Assembly: GCA_943842505.1 (NCBI GenBank)
Contig: CALTDI010000019.1
Span: forward strand, 1-64,000
Direction: 5' to 3'
Length of the DNA: 64,000 bases
Source: an uncultured Pseudomonadales bacterium
Lineage (GTDB): Bacteria; Pseudomonadota; Gammaproteobacteria; Pseudomonadales; Pseudohongiellaceae
Under the pieces are notes generated by a model. It was not told the origin of the DNA, ran no database searches, and was given only the letters and a program-made list of their open reading frames with translations. Each line of letters begins with the position of its first letter. The stretch's first letter is position 1. The translations under genes and the position numbers were made by a program. Shown piece by piece: positions 1 to 8,617 of this stretch.

Positions 1-60
1 GCAAAACTAAATAATACCTGGTGAAAATTCACCCTAGCTTGTAATCAGAAGGTAATTAAC

Positions 61-691
61 ATGGCCACATACTACCACTATCACAACACCCCGATTGGCG
101 AGCTGCTATTGGCGGGCGATGGCGAGCTGCTTTGCCCTATTGGGTTTTCCAAGTGGAAAAATGCAGCGCCGCCATGATATCGATTGGACGCTCGATGCCA
201 ATCCATTCAAAGAAGCCTGTCGGCAGCTGGATAGCTATTTTGCTGGAGAACTTGTGCAGTTTGATCTGCCGCTTCAGCCTAGTGGCACCTCCTTTCAGGA
301 ATCGGTCTGGCGGGCGTTGAGAGAGATTCCTTACGGTGAAACCTGGAGTTACGGTCAGCTAGCGGCTCATATTGGCAAGCCAAAGGCGTCGAGGGCGGTG
401 GGAGCTGCAAATGGAGTGAACCCGATTCCGGTAATTATTCCCTGTCACCGAGTAATCGGCAGTTCGGGCAAGCTAACTGGATTCGGCGGCGGCATCGAGA
501 CCAAGCAATTTCTATTGGGGCTGGAGAAGGAGAGGGCGGCGCCTGGCCTCAACCTTTTCCTAGGGCCTGCTATAGTGGCTTCTCGAGGAACTTTAGATAC
601 GGGCTCTTGTCTAGATTGTCAGGTGCCCTCCTTACTAGGTGCGCATCAGATAGCTTGGTTTCGCAGCTGCAGAAAGGATAAGAGCGAGTAG
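61..691 (+). pseudogene. ogt: Methylated-DNA--[protein]-cysteine S-methyltransferase, frameshifted
   Basis: Ogt-family proteins remove alkyl groups from O6-alkylguanine by suicidal transfer to an active-site cysteine. Translation from the ATG at 61 gives the family N-terminus (MATYYHYHNTPIGELLLAGDG) but stops early at 173-175. The rest of the protein lies in the next frame. The join is at the CCC run at 135-137, where one extra base moves LLC into LLGFPSGKM. The second part carries the DNA-binding region and the catalytic IPCHRV, with the cysteine codon near 443, followed by the usual KLTGFGGG. Family similarity ends near 530. The frame stays open to 691 with an unusual tail, so a second lesion near the 3' end is possible. 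The single lesion in an otherwise conserved protein suggests a sequence error, but real inactivation cannot be excluded. Confidence 0.8.
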
Positions 692-1745
692 ATGAACGTT
701 GCCGATGATATAGCCTTGGGCAAGCTTTCCCGGGCTGACCTCGATGCTATTAGCAATGATAACGCTCTCCTCGTTCGGCCATCGCAAAAAGTTAGCAGCT
801 CTCGAAGTCTGCAGCTCAGTTTCGCGATTTCTGCGTCGTTCCATTTCGCTCTGGCGGCGACGCTCTTCTTTCTTTGTGGCAGGCGAGGTTGATGTTGTTG
901 AAGAGGCGCTGCCCCCCGTATTGCAGATAGCCTTTGTTCCTGCCAATCCCCTGCTTAGTCCGCAAGGGGAAGCCGCGGTCACCTGAGCCTGCACCGGCGA
1001 ATCTCTCTGGGTCAAAGTGTTTCCATACCGGCTGCTGTGCCAGAGCCGCCACCGCTAAGTTCGGATGCTGATCGTCCGAGTATTGCCGAAACAGAGATAG
1101 CCGAACCGAGAGAAATAGCAAGCCCGCCATCTTTGCCTGCCGAAATAATTGCACTGCCATCGGTGGAATCGGTGCGGCGCGTATTGAGCGATGTTCAACG
1201 TGCTGAGACTTCGCAGTTCTACAGTTATAACTGCAATAAACTAGAAAGAGAGAAAGAGTTTTCGCGATGCGCCCCACTTGATGATCGTAACTACGCAGAA
1301 ATTTCCAGCAATTCCGTGAGTGAATTTTATAGCCCGCCAGTTGAAGTTAGTCGTTCGCGTCAGACTGTTACGACCTTGGCGCGTCACAGTGATTGTGTCG
1401 CTGGCCAGCTTGCACTTAACAACCTTCCTCCGGGGCTCTCGGCTTATGTAATGGAAGAAATAGAGCTAGGGTATAGAAACGTATTCGAATACGTCCAGTC
1501 GGACCGCTGGGCATATGAGCGCGATGGTAGACAAGAGTGCGGCTGGAGAAATGGCTCGACGAATTTCTACTCCCTGGGTGCAACAACAATCCGCGGTATT
1601 GCAAGCTCGAAAAGCAAGCGATAGAGTCGACGATCAGTTTAGGAGTAGATGTAATAACTTCAGGGCGTTCATGATGGCTCCGGATGAATTCACGAAGTGT
1701 TTGTCGCTTGGTGCGAATCCTCTGATTCTCAGTATCGAATTGTAG
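692..1745 (+). pseudogene. TonB-like/proline-rich envelope protein, multiply frameshifted
   Basis: No single frame covers this region, but coding-like stretches follow each other in alternating frames. The first (692 to about 870) has a short N-terminal segment and then a hydrophobic helix (LSFAISASFHFALAATLFF). The second (about 870-986) continues as FVAGEVDVVEEALPP. The third (about 1000-1510) begins with a proline-rich part (VPEPPPLSSD, REIASPPSLPAE) and goes on into a charged domain with three cysteines. A fourth frame ends at 1745. One cytoplasmic-membrane helix followed by a Pro/Glu-rich linker is the layout of TonB-like energy transducers and other anchored periplasmic proteins. I do not recognise the C-terminal domain as TonB. 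It follows ogt on the same strand. At least three indels are needed to restore a frame, so this is either a decayed gene or poorly resolved sequence. Confidence 0.45.
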
Positions 1746-2199
1746 ACTATATTTATGGCGCGCTTAAGCGGACTTTGATATCTCAATTAAGGCTGTGAGA
1801 ATCTCCCGGGAGAGTTTTATAATGCCATCTCTTATTTCAGTTATTCGTCCAATGAAGTCTTTTATCCTCATCAGAGCTAATGCCTGATACTTAAATTGCG
1901 TGTTTGCTAATGCTGCATCGATAGTACAGATAGTACAGATAGTACAGATAGTAGAGATAGTACAGATAGTACAGATAGTATCGATAATGCCGTGTTCAGT
2001 TCTTCGTATTGATAGCATCAATTATTGTAGCCACTCGTCTCGCCAGTTTTTCTCGCGCTTTTGGCCGCTTTGTAGCCAGTTAGTAGCAATCTGCTAAACT
2101 GTTCGGATGTAGTCTGTCCGCGTCACTCCTTCAGCTCCTCTTATGCTCTCGTTGCATAGATATTTTTTGCGCCGACTACTCTGTTCTATGGAAATTTGA
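1746..2199. other. Intergenic spacer with tandem repeat
   Basis: This 454-bp spacer lies between the frameshifted envelope-protein gene and the MATE exporter. It contains the 9-bp tandem repeat at 1921-1980 and otherwise no recognisable gene. A reverse-strand frame (1764-2021) encodes an isoleucine-rich product whose repeat-free C-terminus looks helical. Its N-terminal half is just the translated repeat, so I do not call it a gene. Confidence 0.5.
1921..1980. repeat. 9-bp tandem repeat (ATAGTACAG), about 6.7 copies
   Basis: The unit ATAGTACAG is repeated head to tail: six full copies and a final ATAGTA. The fourth copy differs by one base (ATAGTAGAG). The unit length is a multiple of three, so copy-number change would keep any reading frame. 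The repeat sits about 220 bp upstream of the MATE gene. A role in expression or phase variation is possible but nothing in the sequence shows it. Confidence 0.9.
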
Positions 2200-3603
2200 A
2201 TGGCATCACAAAAATTAAAAAGCGGCTGGAGACTTTTTAAACAGGCGATGGCTGGCGATGGCGATATTGACTATACACAGGGCTCTATTGGTCGTGTGAC
2301 GCTGCTATTGGCTATACCGATGATTCTAGAGATGGCGATGGAGTCGGTGTTTGCTGTAGTAGACATTTTCTTCGTCGCGGGTCTAGGAACCGCTGCCGTG
2401 GCGACCGTGGGCTTAACAGAGGCAATGATTACGCTGCTGTATGCCGTGGCCATCGGGCTGAGTATGGCTACCACAGCTTTGATCGCCAGGCGTATCGGTG
2501 AGAAAGAGCCGACGGCAGCTTCGCTCGCAGCAGGACAGGCGATCTGGGTTGGCCTGATTATTTCAGTGCTGGTGGGCCTGGTTGGAATCTTCTTTGCACG
2601 AAACATTCTCCTGTTGATGGGGGCTGACGAGCTTGTGCTAGAAACAGGAGAGACCTACACGCGAATTATGTTCGGTAGCTGTTTTACGATTGTCTTTCTG
2701 TTTTTGATTAATGCGATATTTCGTGGGGCGGGGGATGCGAGCCTTGCTATGCGCGCGCTTACTCTGGCGAATTGTATCAACATAGTACTCGACCCTTGTT
2801 TGATCTACGGTTACGGCCCGTTTCCTGAATTGGGATTGAATGGTGCGGCGATTGCCACCAACATCGGCCGAGGGATTGGTGTGCTATATGGGCTCTACTA
2901 TCTCTGTGGAGGTGGTGGAAGAATTCGATTGCATATCAGCAATCTGCGACTTCAGCTAGACGTGGTTTTTTCTATTATCCGAATCTCTATTGGGGGCGTT
3001 TCTCAGTTTCTGGTATCCACTGCAAGTTGGATTTTCCTGATGCAAATAGTCTCGGGTTTTGGCAGTGAGGCGGTTGCCGGCTATACGATTGCGGTGCGTA
3101 TCGTCATGTTTAGTATTCTGCCTGCCTGGGGCTTGAGTAATGCGGCGGCCACTTTAGTTGGTCAGAACCTGGGTGCGGGCTTGCCGGAGCGTGCAGAGGA
3201 ATCTGTGTGGCAGATCGTAAAATACAATGCCATGTACATGGGCTTTGCTTCACTAGTGATGCTTCTGTTTACTCGATCGATCGTCAGCGTGTTTACGGAT
3301 GAGCCTGTCGTCATCGACTATGCGGTGCAGTGTCTTACTATATTCGCGGCTGCATTTATTGCTTGGGGTGCAGGAATGGCGATTATTCAGGCCTTTAATG
3401 GTGCTGGAGATACGATGACGCCGACCTGGATTAACATATTCTGCTTCTGGGTCGTGCAGGTGCCGCTGGCCTATTTTCTGGCGCTGACTCTGGAGTTTGG
3501 GCCGGTTGGCGTTTTCTGGGCGGTGTTTGCGTCGGATATCCTCACTGGTATAGTAGGCTACCTTGCGTTTCGGCGCGGGAAATGGAAAGACAGAGTAGTT
3601 TAG
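2200..3603 (+). CDS. MATE family efflux transporter
   Basis: The 467-residue product is a polytopic inner-membrane protein with about 12 hydrophobic helices in two homologous halves, as in the MATE (multidrug and toxic compound extrusion) family. These proteins export cationic drugs or other small molecules in exchange for Na+ or H+. Typical features are the first-half segment IPMILEMAMESVFAVVDIFF, the NAIFRGAGDASLAMR loop near residue 170 and the second-half repeat IIQAFNGAGDTMTPTW near residue 400. The last two are the matching GAGD motifs of each half. The length is normal. The substrate cannot be told from the sequence. The gene stands 39 bp upstream of the XdhC-like gene on the same strand and may be cotranscribed with it. 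The ribosome binding site before the ATG is weak. Confidence 0.9.
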   Translation: MASQKLKSGWRLFKQAMAGDGDIDYTQGSIGRVTLLLAIPMILEMAMESVFAVVDIFFVAGLGTAAVATVGLTEAMITLLYAVAIGLSMATTALIARRIGEKEPTAASLAAGQAIWVGLIISVLVGLVGIFFARNILLLMGADELVLETGETYTRIMFGSCFTIVFLFLINAIFRGAGDASLAMRALTLANCINIVLDPCLIYGYGPFPELGLNGAAIATNIGRGIGVLYGLYYLCGGGGRIRLHISNLRLQLDVVFSIIRISIGGVSQFLVSTASWIFLMQIVSGFGSEAVAGYTIAVRIVMFSILPAWGLSNAAATLVGQNLGAGLPERAEESVWQIVKYNAMYMGFASLVMLLFTRSIVSVFTDEPVVIDYAVQCLTIFAAAFIAWGAGMAIIQAFNGAGDTMTPTWINIFCFWVVQVPLAYFLALTLEFGPVGVFWAVFASDILTGIVGYLAFRRGKWKDRVV

Positions 3604-3642
3604 CGTTTCCAGCCTATTGATCCTTTACTAAGAATTGAGTGT

Positions 3643-4611
3643 ATGCAGAGCAGTCAGCAACAGATAATTTCTCACGTGCAGCAATGGTTGCATAGCGGCA
3701 GGCCGGTGTGGTTATGCACGATAATGAAAACCTGGGGGTCTTCCCCCCGCCCTATAGGTGCCATGATGGCCTGCACCATGGATGGTGAGTTGGTGGGGTC
3801 TATTTCGGGCGGCTGTATCGAAGAAGACTTCTTGGAGCAACTGCGGGACGGCAGTCTAAAGGCGCAATACGACGAAGAGTCAAGGCCCTTTCTCGTAAAG
3901 TACGGAGTGACAGCTGAGGAGCAGGCGCGGCTTAAACTTCCCTGCGGTGGACAGTTACATGTGCTTCTGGAATACATAGATAGCACCAAAGTGAATATCG
4001 ACGTGTTTCAACGGCTGGCAGTGGATTTAGAAAATCACAGTCGAGTGAGTCGTATTGTCAACCTGGATAACGGCGTGATTTCGGCTGCGGCAGAAAGTAG
4101 CGAGGAAGCAGTTGTGATCGAAGGCTCGCGTATGACCCATAGCCTCAGCCCAATGTACCGTTTGCTAATTCTAGGTGCGGGAGATGTGGCGAAATTTGTA
4201 GCCGAGATGGCTATTGCTCTCGAGTATGATGTAACCCTCTGTGATCCACGGCCGAATTATTTGGATAATTGGCATGTGGCGGGTGTTGAGACTACTGCGC
4301 AACTTCCTGATGATGTCGTGCGTGAGCGATTTAGCAACCCCTATAGCGGTATTATAGCGCTGGCCCACGACCCAAGAGTGGATGATATGGCATTGATGGA
4401 AGCATTGAAGACGAATGCATTCTATATAGGCGCGATGGGATCGGTAAAAACTTCGGCGGCAAGACGCGAAAGGTTGCCTGAGTTAGGTCTAAATGACGAA
4501 GAGATTTCTCGTCTGCACGCGCCAATAGGTTTTCAAATTAATAGTAAGACCCCGGCTGAGATCGCGATTGCGGTCATGGCTGAGGTTACCGCGGTAAGGT
4601 ATCAGAAGTAG
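3643..4611 (+). CDS. XdhC/CoxI family protein
   Basis: XdhC/CoxI proteins help insert or sulfurate the molybdenum cofactor of xanthine dehydrogenase-type enzymes. The 322-residue product has the N-terminal XdhC_CoxI domain with the conserved GSSPRPIGA (residues 32-40), SGGCIEED (55-62) and CGGQ (101-104) motifs. It also has a C-terminal Rossmann domain beginning LLILGAGDVAKFVAEMA near residue 169. No xanthine dehydrogenase or CO dehydrogenase subunit gene lies nearby, so its client enzyme must be elsewhere. A MobA/MocA-like nucleotidyltransferase, a plausible functional partner, is encoded about 14 kb away. The gene is followed by a strong terminator. Family assignment is firm; the precise role is inferred. 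Confidence 0.85.
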   Translation: MQSSQQQIISHVQQWLHSGRPVWLCTIMKTWGSSPRPIGAMMACTMDGELVGSISGGCIEEDFLEQLRDGSLKAQYDEESRPFLVKYGVTAEEQARLKLPCGGQLHVLLEYIDSTKVNIDVFQRLAVDLENHSRVSRIVNLDNGVISAAAESSEEAVVIEGSRMTHSLSPMYRLLILGAGDVAKFVAEMAIALEYDVTLCDPRPNYLDNWHVAGVETTAQLPDDVVRERFSNPYSGIIALAHDPRVDDMALMEALKTNAFYIGAMGSVKTSAARRERLPELGLNDEEISRLHAPIGFQINSKTPAEIAIAVMAEVTAVRYQK

Positions 4612-4652
4612 ACCGTCAGTGTTTACGTTCCAGTGAAGTAAAAAGAATCGAA

Positions 4653-4680
4653 AAAAAAGGTAGCCGCGGCTACCTTTTTT
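4653..4680. terminator. Bidirectional Rho-independent terminator
   Basis: A perfect palindrome (AAAAAAGGTAGCCG followed by its complement) forms a GC-rich stem flanked by an A-run on one side and a T-run on the other. It lies between two convergent genes, the XdhC-like gene and the secreted-protein gene, and can end transcripts from both sides. Confidence 0.9.
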
Positions 4681-4703
4681 GTTCTTGTCTCTATGTCGTA
4701 TCG

Positions 4704-5732
4704 CTACTGTTCTATAGCGCGCTCGACACCGTCTCTCTCCATAGCCTCTAGTCTTCTAGCGCCCGCGAGTATGCCGATGATGCCGTAGTTGCCTTCGTGG
4801 CAGGCGTATTCGTATACGGGCTCATCCATGCGTGAGAGAGGGTAGGCACCTGACCACTGTGCGCTATACACAGTAGGGTCATCTACGGTAAAGCCGTAGA
4901 TGATTTTGTTGTTCGCGCCGCGTTTGAAAGTTTCTATAACGGTTAGGTTTTCAGTAGGTGCTCCGCGATAGGTGATCCAGGGATTGTAATTCTTGGTCTC
5001 TACCACTAGCGTGTCGCCTTCCCAGCGTCCAATCGAATCACCCATCCACTTCTGGTGTACCTCACCGGCTGGGTTTCTTTCGTCGGCAATCTTGATGATT
5101 CTTGAGTCGTGAGCCATTTCAACGATGATGTTTACATACCCGGGTGACTGCACGATCTGCATATGGCTGTTATACATTACCGGGGTCATAACCGGCCCCG
5201 ATGAGTTACCGAAGGCTACCAGACAGCGCTCTCCCAGGCCGCGACCTTCCGGGCCTGCATTTCTATCCGGTCGATTCGCTCGTAACTCCTGCATTCTTTC
5301 TCTAAAACCCGCTACTCGCTCGGGAATACGACCATTCGGTGGATCGATGATGGCCGATGTCCGAAATTCGCCGTCGATCGTAGGCAGGAACATGCCGCGG
5401 TCTGTCCAGAATAGGTCGTAGTTACCCACCGGAGGCAGTGCTTCGAGTGCGGGAGCGGGGCGATTGGGGTCCAAGGGCTCGTTGTCTTCTTCTACTGCTT
5501 GCTGAGCCTGCTTTTCCAAGAGCATGGCTTCTTCTTCGGTATAGGCTTGTTTTGTGCCTAATTCGCTAGGCCGCTCGAAGGGCATTACTGTGGCGTTCTT
5601 CCAGTTCCCTTGCAGATCGGGTACGCCCCATTCGGTATAGGGTGTCTGAAATTCTTGCCCAAAACTAGCACTAGCCAGGCTGAGCGTAATGCTGGCTGAA
5701 AGAACAGATAGTAAAGAAATTCGCGGCTTCAT
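4704..5732 (-). CDS. Secreted protein of unknown function
   Basis: The 342-residue product starts with a clear Sec signal peptide (MKPRISLLSVLSASITLSLA, cleavage probably after ASFG near residue 25). The mature part begins with a PDLQGNWKN segment, a phrase shared by a large group of uncharacterised exported proteins in marine Gammaproteobacteria and Acidobacteria. The rest is soluble and rich in Pro, Arg and Gly, with motifs such as GNYDLFWTDRGMF, RCLVAFGNSSGP and GRWEGDTLVVETKNY. I see no catalytic motif. It stands alone, preceded by an AT-rich stretch (about 5750-5830) that probably holds its promoter, and ends at the shared terminator. Its job is unknown. Confidence 0.85.
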   Translation of the reverse strand: MKPRISLLSVLSASITLSLASASFGQEFQTPYTEWGVPDLQGNWKNATVMPFERPSELGTKQAYTEEEAMLLEKQAQQAVEEDNEPLDPNRPAPALEALPPVGNYDLFWTDRGMFLPTIDGEFRTSAIIDPPNGRIPERVAGFRERMQELRANRPDRNAGPEGRGLGERCLVAFGNSSGPVMTPVMYNSHMQIVQSPGYVNIIVEMAHDSRIIKIADERNPAGEVHQKWMGDSIGRWEGDTLVVETKNYNPWITYRGAPTENLTVIETFKRGANNKIIYGFTVDDPTVYSAQWSGAYPLSRMDEPVYEYACHEGNYGIIGILAGARRLEAMERDGVERAIEQ

Positions 5733-5925
5733 ACCTTGTCTCCATATTAAGTAACATATTAATTATGTTCTTTAATATATTGTTATATATAGATAATTTA
5801 ATTAATTTATGATTTTGCTATGGGTAATTATAAAACAGCTTCACAGCCCTGTGCGTCATGAATTGTGACAGCTTCTGCGGGCAGTCTCCAGCCTCTAGGG
5901 AGCTGCAAACAGAAGCGCGCTCTTC

Positions 5926-7377
5926 CTAGGAAGCTGCCTTAGCCAAGCCAGACCAGGGGGCGGCGATTTCTAGAGCAGCGGCCAGCCTCAGCAATACTGC
6001 GTCGTTACCCCAGGCGGCAGTAAACATGGCGCCGACCGGCAGGTTCTCTGTTGATGTCGCTATAGGGACAGACATGGATGGCTGGCCGGTACCGTTGGCG
6101 AGAGCGGTAATTCCGCTATAGGACTTGAATCTGCCACCGTAACTTGTCAAATCTTCGCTGTTCATGTCCAGCCAGCCCAGTTTTGCAGGCACCTTGTTCA
6201 ATACCGGTTGAATAATGACGTCATAATGCTGATGAAAGTCCCGCATCTGCCTCTCTGCGGAAAGCAGGCTTTCTCTGGCCTGCAGATAATCGACGGCGCT
6301 AACCGCCGCGCCCCGTGAGGCCATAGCCAGGGTCGAGGCCTCGAGAGGACAGTCCTTCAGTTCTAGCTGTAACGTCTCTGCGCGCTTTGCCACAGACTTA
6401 TAGGTGAGGGTATTGATTAGGCGCGACATGGCTTTGCCGGCGATGGCATGATCAACCGGGTGCGCAGCTTCCTCTACATTGTGACCCAGAGACTCGCAGA
6501 GCCTCGCTGCCTGTTTCACCGCTAGCAGGCACTCTTCGTCAATAGTTTCGCCGGTAGGGTGCTCATATTGCACAGCAATGCGCAGTTTCTTCCCGTCAGA
6601 GTGATCTTCTGCGAGGGTATCGAAGAAGGAATCTGGGCTACCTGGCAGCGGGTATAAATGTGGGCTGTGTAGTTTGACGACGTCGAGGAACGCGGCACTA
6701 TCGCGCACACTGCGGCTGACTACGTGTCCCACGCTCATGCCTTCCCAGGACTCGGCATGTGTATTTTCGACTGCCGTTAGACCGCGGCTGGGCTTGAGGC
6801 CAAACAGGCCGCAGCAAGAGGCGGGAATACGTATTGAGCCACCTCCGTCACTGGCGTGTGCTACAGGGACTATGCCAGCCGCCACCGCGGCCACCGCGCC
6901 ACCGCTGGAGCCCCCAGTGGAATAGTCTAGATTCCAGGGGTTGCGACAGGGTCCGTTGGCTACTGACTCGGTAGTAAGCGTGAGTCCAAATTCCGGTGTG
7001 TTGGTTTTTCCAATTATGGGCAGGCCAGCGTCAACATACTTTGCAACGATGTTGGAATGCTTGTTCGAGATATAATTCTCGAAGAGCCTGCTGCCATAAC
7101 TCGTCCCCAGGTCTTTAACCTCGGCGAGGTCTTTAATTAAGAACGGAAGCCCGGCGACCCTGCTTTTCTCGAATAGGGCGGGCTGCTCATCTAATTTCCT
7201 GGCCTGCACTAGAGCATGCTCGAAGCTCTCAAACACGATGGCGTTTATGCTGGGGTTGATCTCGATGGAGCGATTGATCGATGCTTCCGTCAGTTCTGTG
7301 CTGGTGAAATCTTTATTTCGGATTCCCTCAGCCGCGGCAATAGCGTCGAGCTTTTTGTAGTCAGAATAATCAAGCAT
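5926..7377 (-). CDS. Amidase (amidase-signature family)
   Basis: Amidase-signature enzymes hydrolyse amide bonds with a Ser-cisSer-Lys triad. The 483-residue product shows the lysine in FLIKDLAE (near residue 82), the GGSSGG loop with the cis-serine (near 157) and the nucleophile in SDGGGSIRIPA (near 181). No glutamyl-tRNA amidotransferase partner genes lie nearby, so this is probably a stand-alone amidase rather than GatA. The substrate is unknown. An upstream in-frame start at 7422 exists, but the ATG at 7377 is preferred because it starts at the usual place and overlaps the end of pilU by only 8 bp (ATGCTTGA). The overlap implies cotranscription and possible translational coupling with pilU. 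Confidence 0.87.
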   Translation of the reverse strand: MLDYSDYKKLDAIAAAEGIRNKDFTSTELTEASINRSIEINPSINAIVFESFEHALVQARKLDEQPALFEKSRVAGLPFLIKDLAEVKDLGTSYGSRLFENYISNKHSNIVAKYVDAGLPIIGKTNTPEFGLTLTTESVANGPCRNPWNLDYSTGGSSGGAVAAVAAGIVPVAHASDGGGSIRIPASCCGLFGLKPSRGLTAVENTHAESWEGMSVGHVVSRSVRDSAAFLDVVKLHSPHLYPLPGSPDSFFDTLAEDHSDGKKLRIAVQYEHPTGETIDEECLLAVKQAARLCESLGHNVEEAAHPVDHAIAGKAMSRLINTLTYKSVAKRAETLQLELKDCPLEASTLAMASRGAAVSAVDYLQARESLLSAERQMRDFHQHYDVIIQPVLNKVPAKLGWLDMNSEDLTSYGGRFKSYSGITALANGTGQPSMSVPIATSTENLPVGAMFTAAWGNDAVLLRLAAALEIAAPWSGLAKAAS

Positions 7378-8548
7378 GGATGAGTAGGGTATCCAGTTTA
7401 AAAAATCTATCGTTATCGTCATCGGACTGAACTAGCGACAAACCGGCTGCGTCTTCAGTAGCGTCGATATCGGCCTGGTCAGCACCCTTGCCTTCGGACA
7501 ACTGAATACGCAGCCGCAGGTTGTTCTTGGAGTCGGCATTCTTCAAGGCTTCTTCGTAGCTGATCTTTCCGCTCTTAAAGAGATCGTAGAGTGCCGAGTC
7601 GAAGGTCTTCATGCCTTGCTGTTCGCTCTTCTCCATAACTTCCTTAAGCTCCATGACCTCGCCTTGCTTAATAAGGTCGCAGACGCGCGGCGTGCCCAGC
7701 AATATCTCGAAGGCGGCAGCACGTTTGCCGTCGGGGGTAGGAATTAGGCGCTGTGACACGAAGCCCTGCAGGTTCAGAGACAGATCCAGGAAGAGTTGCT
7801 TGTGTCGCTCCTCTGGAAAGAAGTTAATGATGCGGTCCAAAGCCTGGTTTGCATTATTTGCGTGCAGTGTAGAAAGACAAAGGTGACCGGTCTCAGCGAA
7901 CGCTAATGCGTGCTCCATAGTCTCCCGACTGCGAATCTCACCGATAAGAATTACATCCGGCGCCTGCCTGAGCGTGTTCTGCAGTGCTTCTTCATAGCTA
8001 TTCGTATCAACGCCAACTTCACGCTGGTTAACGATTGATTTTTGGTGTGGGTGAATAAATTCGACAGGGTCTTCGATCGTTATTATATGGCCATCGCTAT
8101 TCTTGTTGCGGTGATCTATCAAGGCTGCTAATGATGTAGATTTTCCCGAGCCGGTGCCGCCGACAAATAGAACAATACCGTTCTTCTGCATCATCAAATC
8201 GTTGAGGATAGGGGGCAAACCTAAAGAGGCGGCGCTGGGAATTTCAGTTTTAATATTACGCGCTACGATGGCTATTTCGCCACGCTGCTGGAAAATATTC
8301 ACTCGAAAACGGCCTATATCCGGATCCGATATTGCCATGTTCATTTCCGGGCTTTTTTCGAACTGCTCTATCTGCTCTGCGTTCATTATCTGATAGGCGA
8401 TCTTCTTAACCATGCCCTCGGGCAACTTTTTGTCGACGAGTGGCGATAACCTACCGAATGCTTTCATGCTGGGCGGCGCACCTGTTGTAAGAAACAAGTC
8501 CGAGCCTTCTTTTTCAATCATCATTTTTAGTAAGTCGTTGAAACCCAT
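7370..8548 (-). CDS. pilU: Type IV pilus twitching motility ATPase PilU
   Basis: PilU is a cytoplasmic hexameric ATPase that works with PilT to retract type IV pili. The 392-residue product has an N-terminal PAS-like domain (MGFNDLLKMMIEKEGSDLFL), Walker A GGTGSGKST (about residues 130-138), the Asp box, Walker B DVILIGEIR and the His box GHLCLSTLHANNA. The length and the start (GFNDLLKMM..EGSDLF) fit PilU better than PilT, which is shorter. PilT, usually its neighbour, is not in this window. The start is supported by an AGGAA sequence 8 bp upstream. The 3' end overlaps the amidase gene. Confidence 0.9.
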   Translation of the reverse strand: MGFNDLLKMMIEKEGSDLFLTTGAPPSMKAFGRLSPLVDKKLPEGMVKKIAYQIMNAEQIEQFEKSPEMNMAISDPDIGRFRVNIFQQRGEIAIVARNIKTEIPSAASLGLPPILNDLMMQKNGIVLFVGGTGSGKSTSLAALIDHRNKNSDGHIITIEDPVEFIHPHQKSIVNQREVGVDTNSYEEALQNTLRQAPDVILIGEIRSRETMEHALAFAETGHLCLSTLHANNANQALDRIINFFPEERHKQLFLDLSLNLQGFVSQRLIPTPDGKRAAAFEILLGTPRVCDLIKQGEVMELKEVMEKSEQQGMKTFDSALYDLFKSGKISYEEALKNADSKNNLRLRIQLSEGKGADQADIDATEDAAGLSLVQSDDDNDRFFKLDTLLIHA

Positions 8549-8617
8549 AATCGTATTCCTGCTATTGAGCCTGTTTGTTTATGCCGTTCTTATTCTGTGA
8601 ATCCTGGTGTTGGATTA

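Noticed and set aside
635..1277. Two long reverse-strand frames over the TonB-like region
   Set aside because: They are out of phase with the forward pieces, have composition of antisense shadows and no ribosome binding site, while the forward pieces show a membrane helix and Pro-rich linker.
1921..1980. CRISPR array or phage attachment site
   Set aside because: The unit is only 9 bp with no spacers, and no cas or integrase gene is near.
1764..2021. Reverse-strand frame of 85 residues over the 9-bp repeat
   Set aside because: Its N-terminal half is only translated repeat, and I could not match the rest to a family. I kept it as a repeat rather than a gene.
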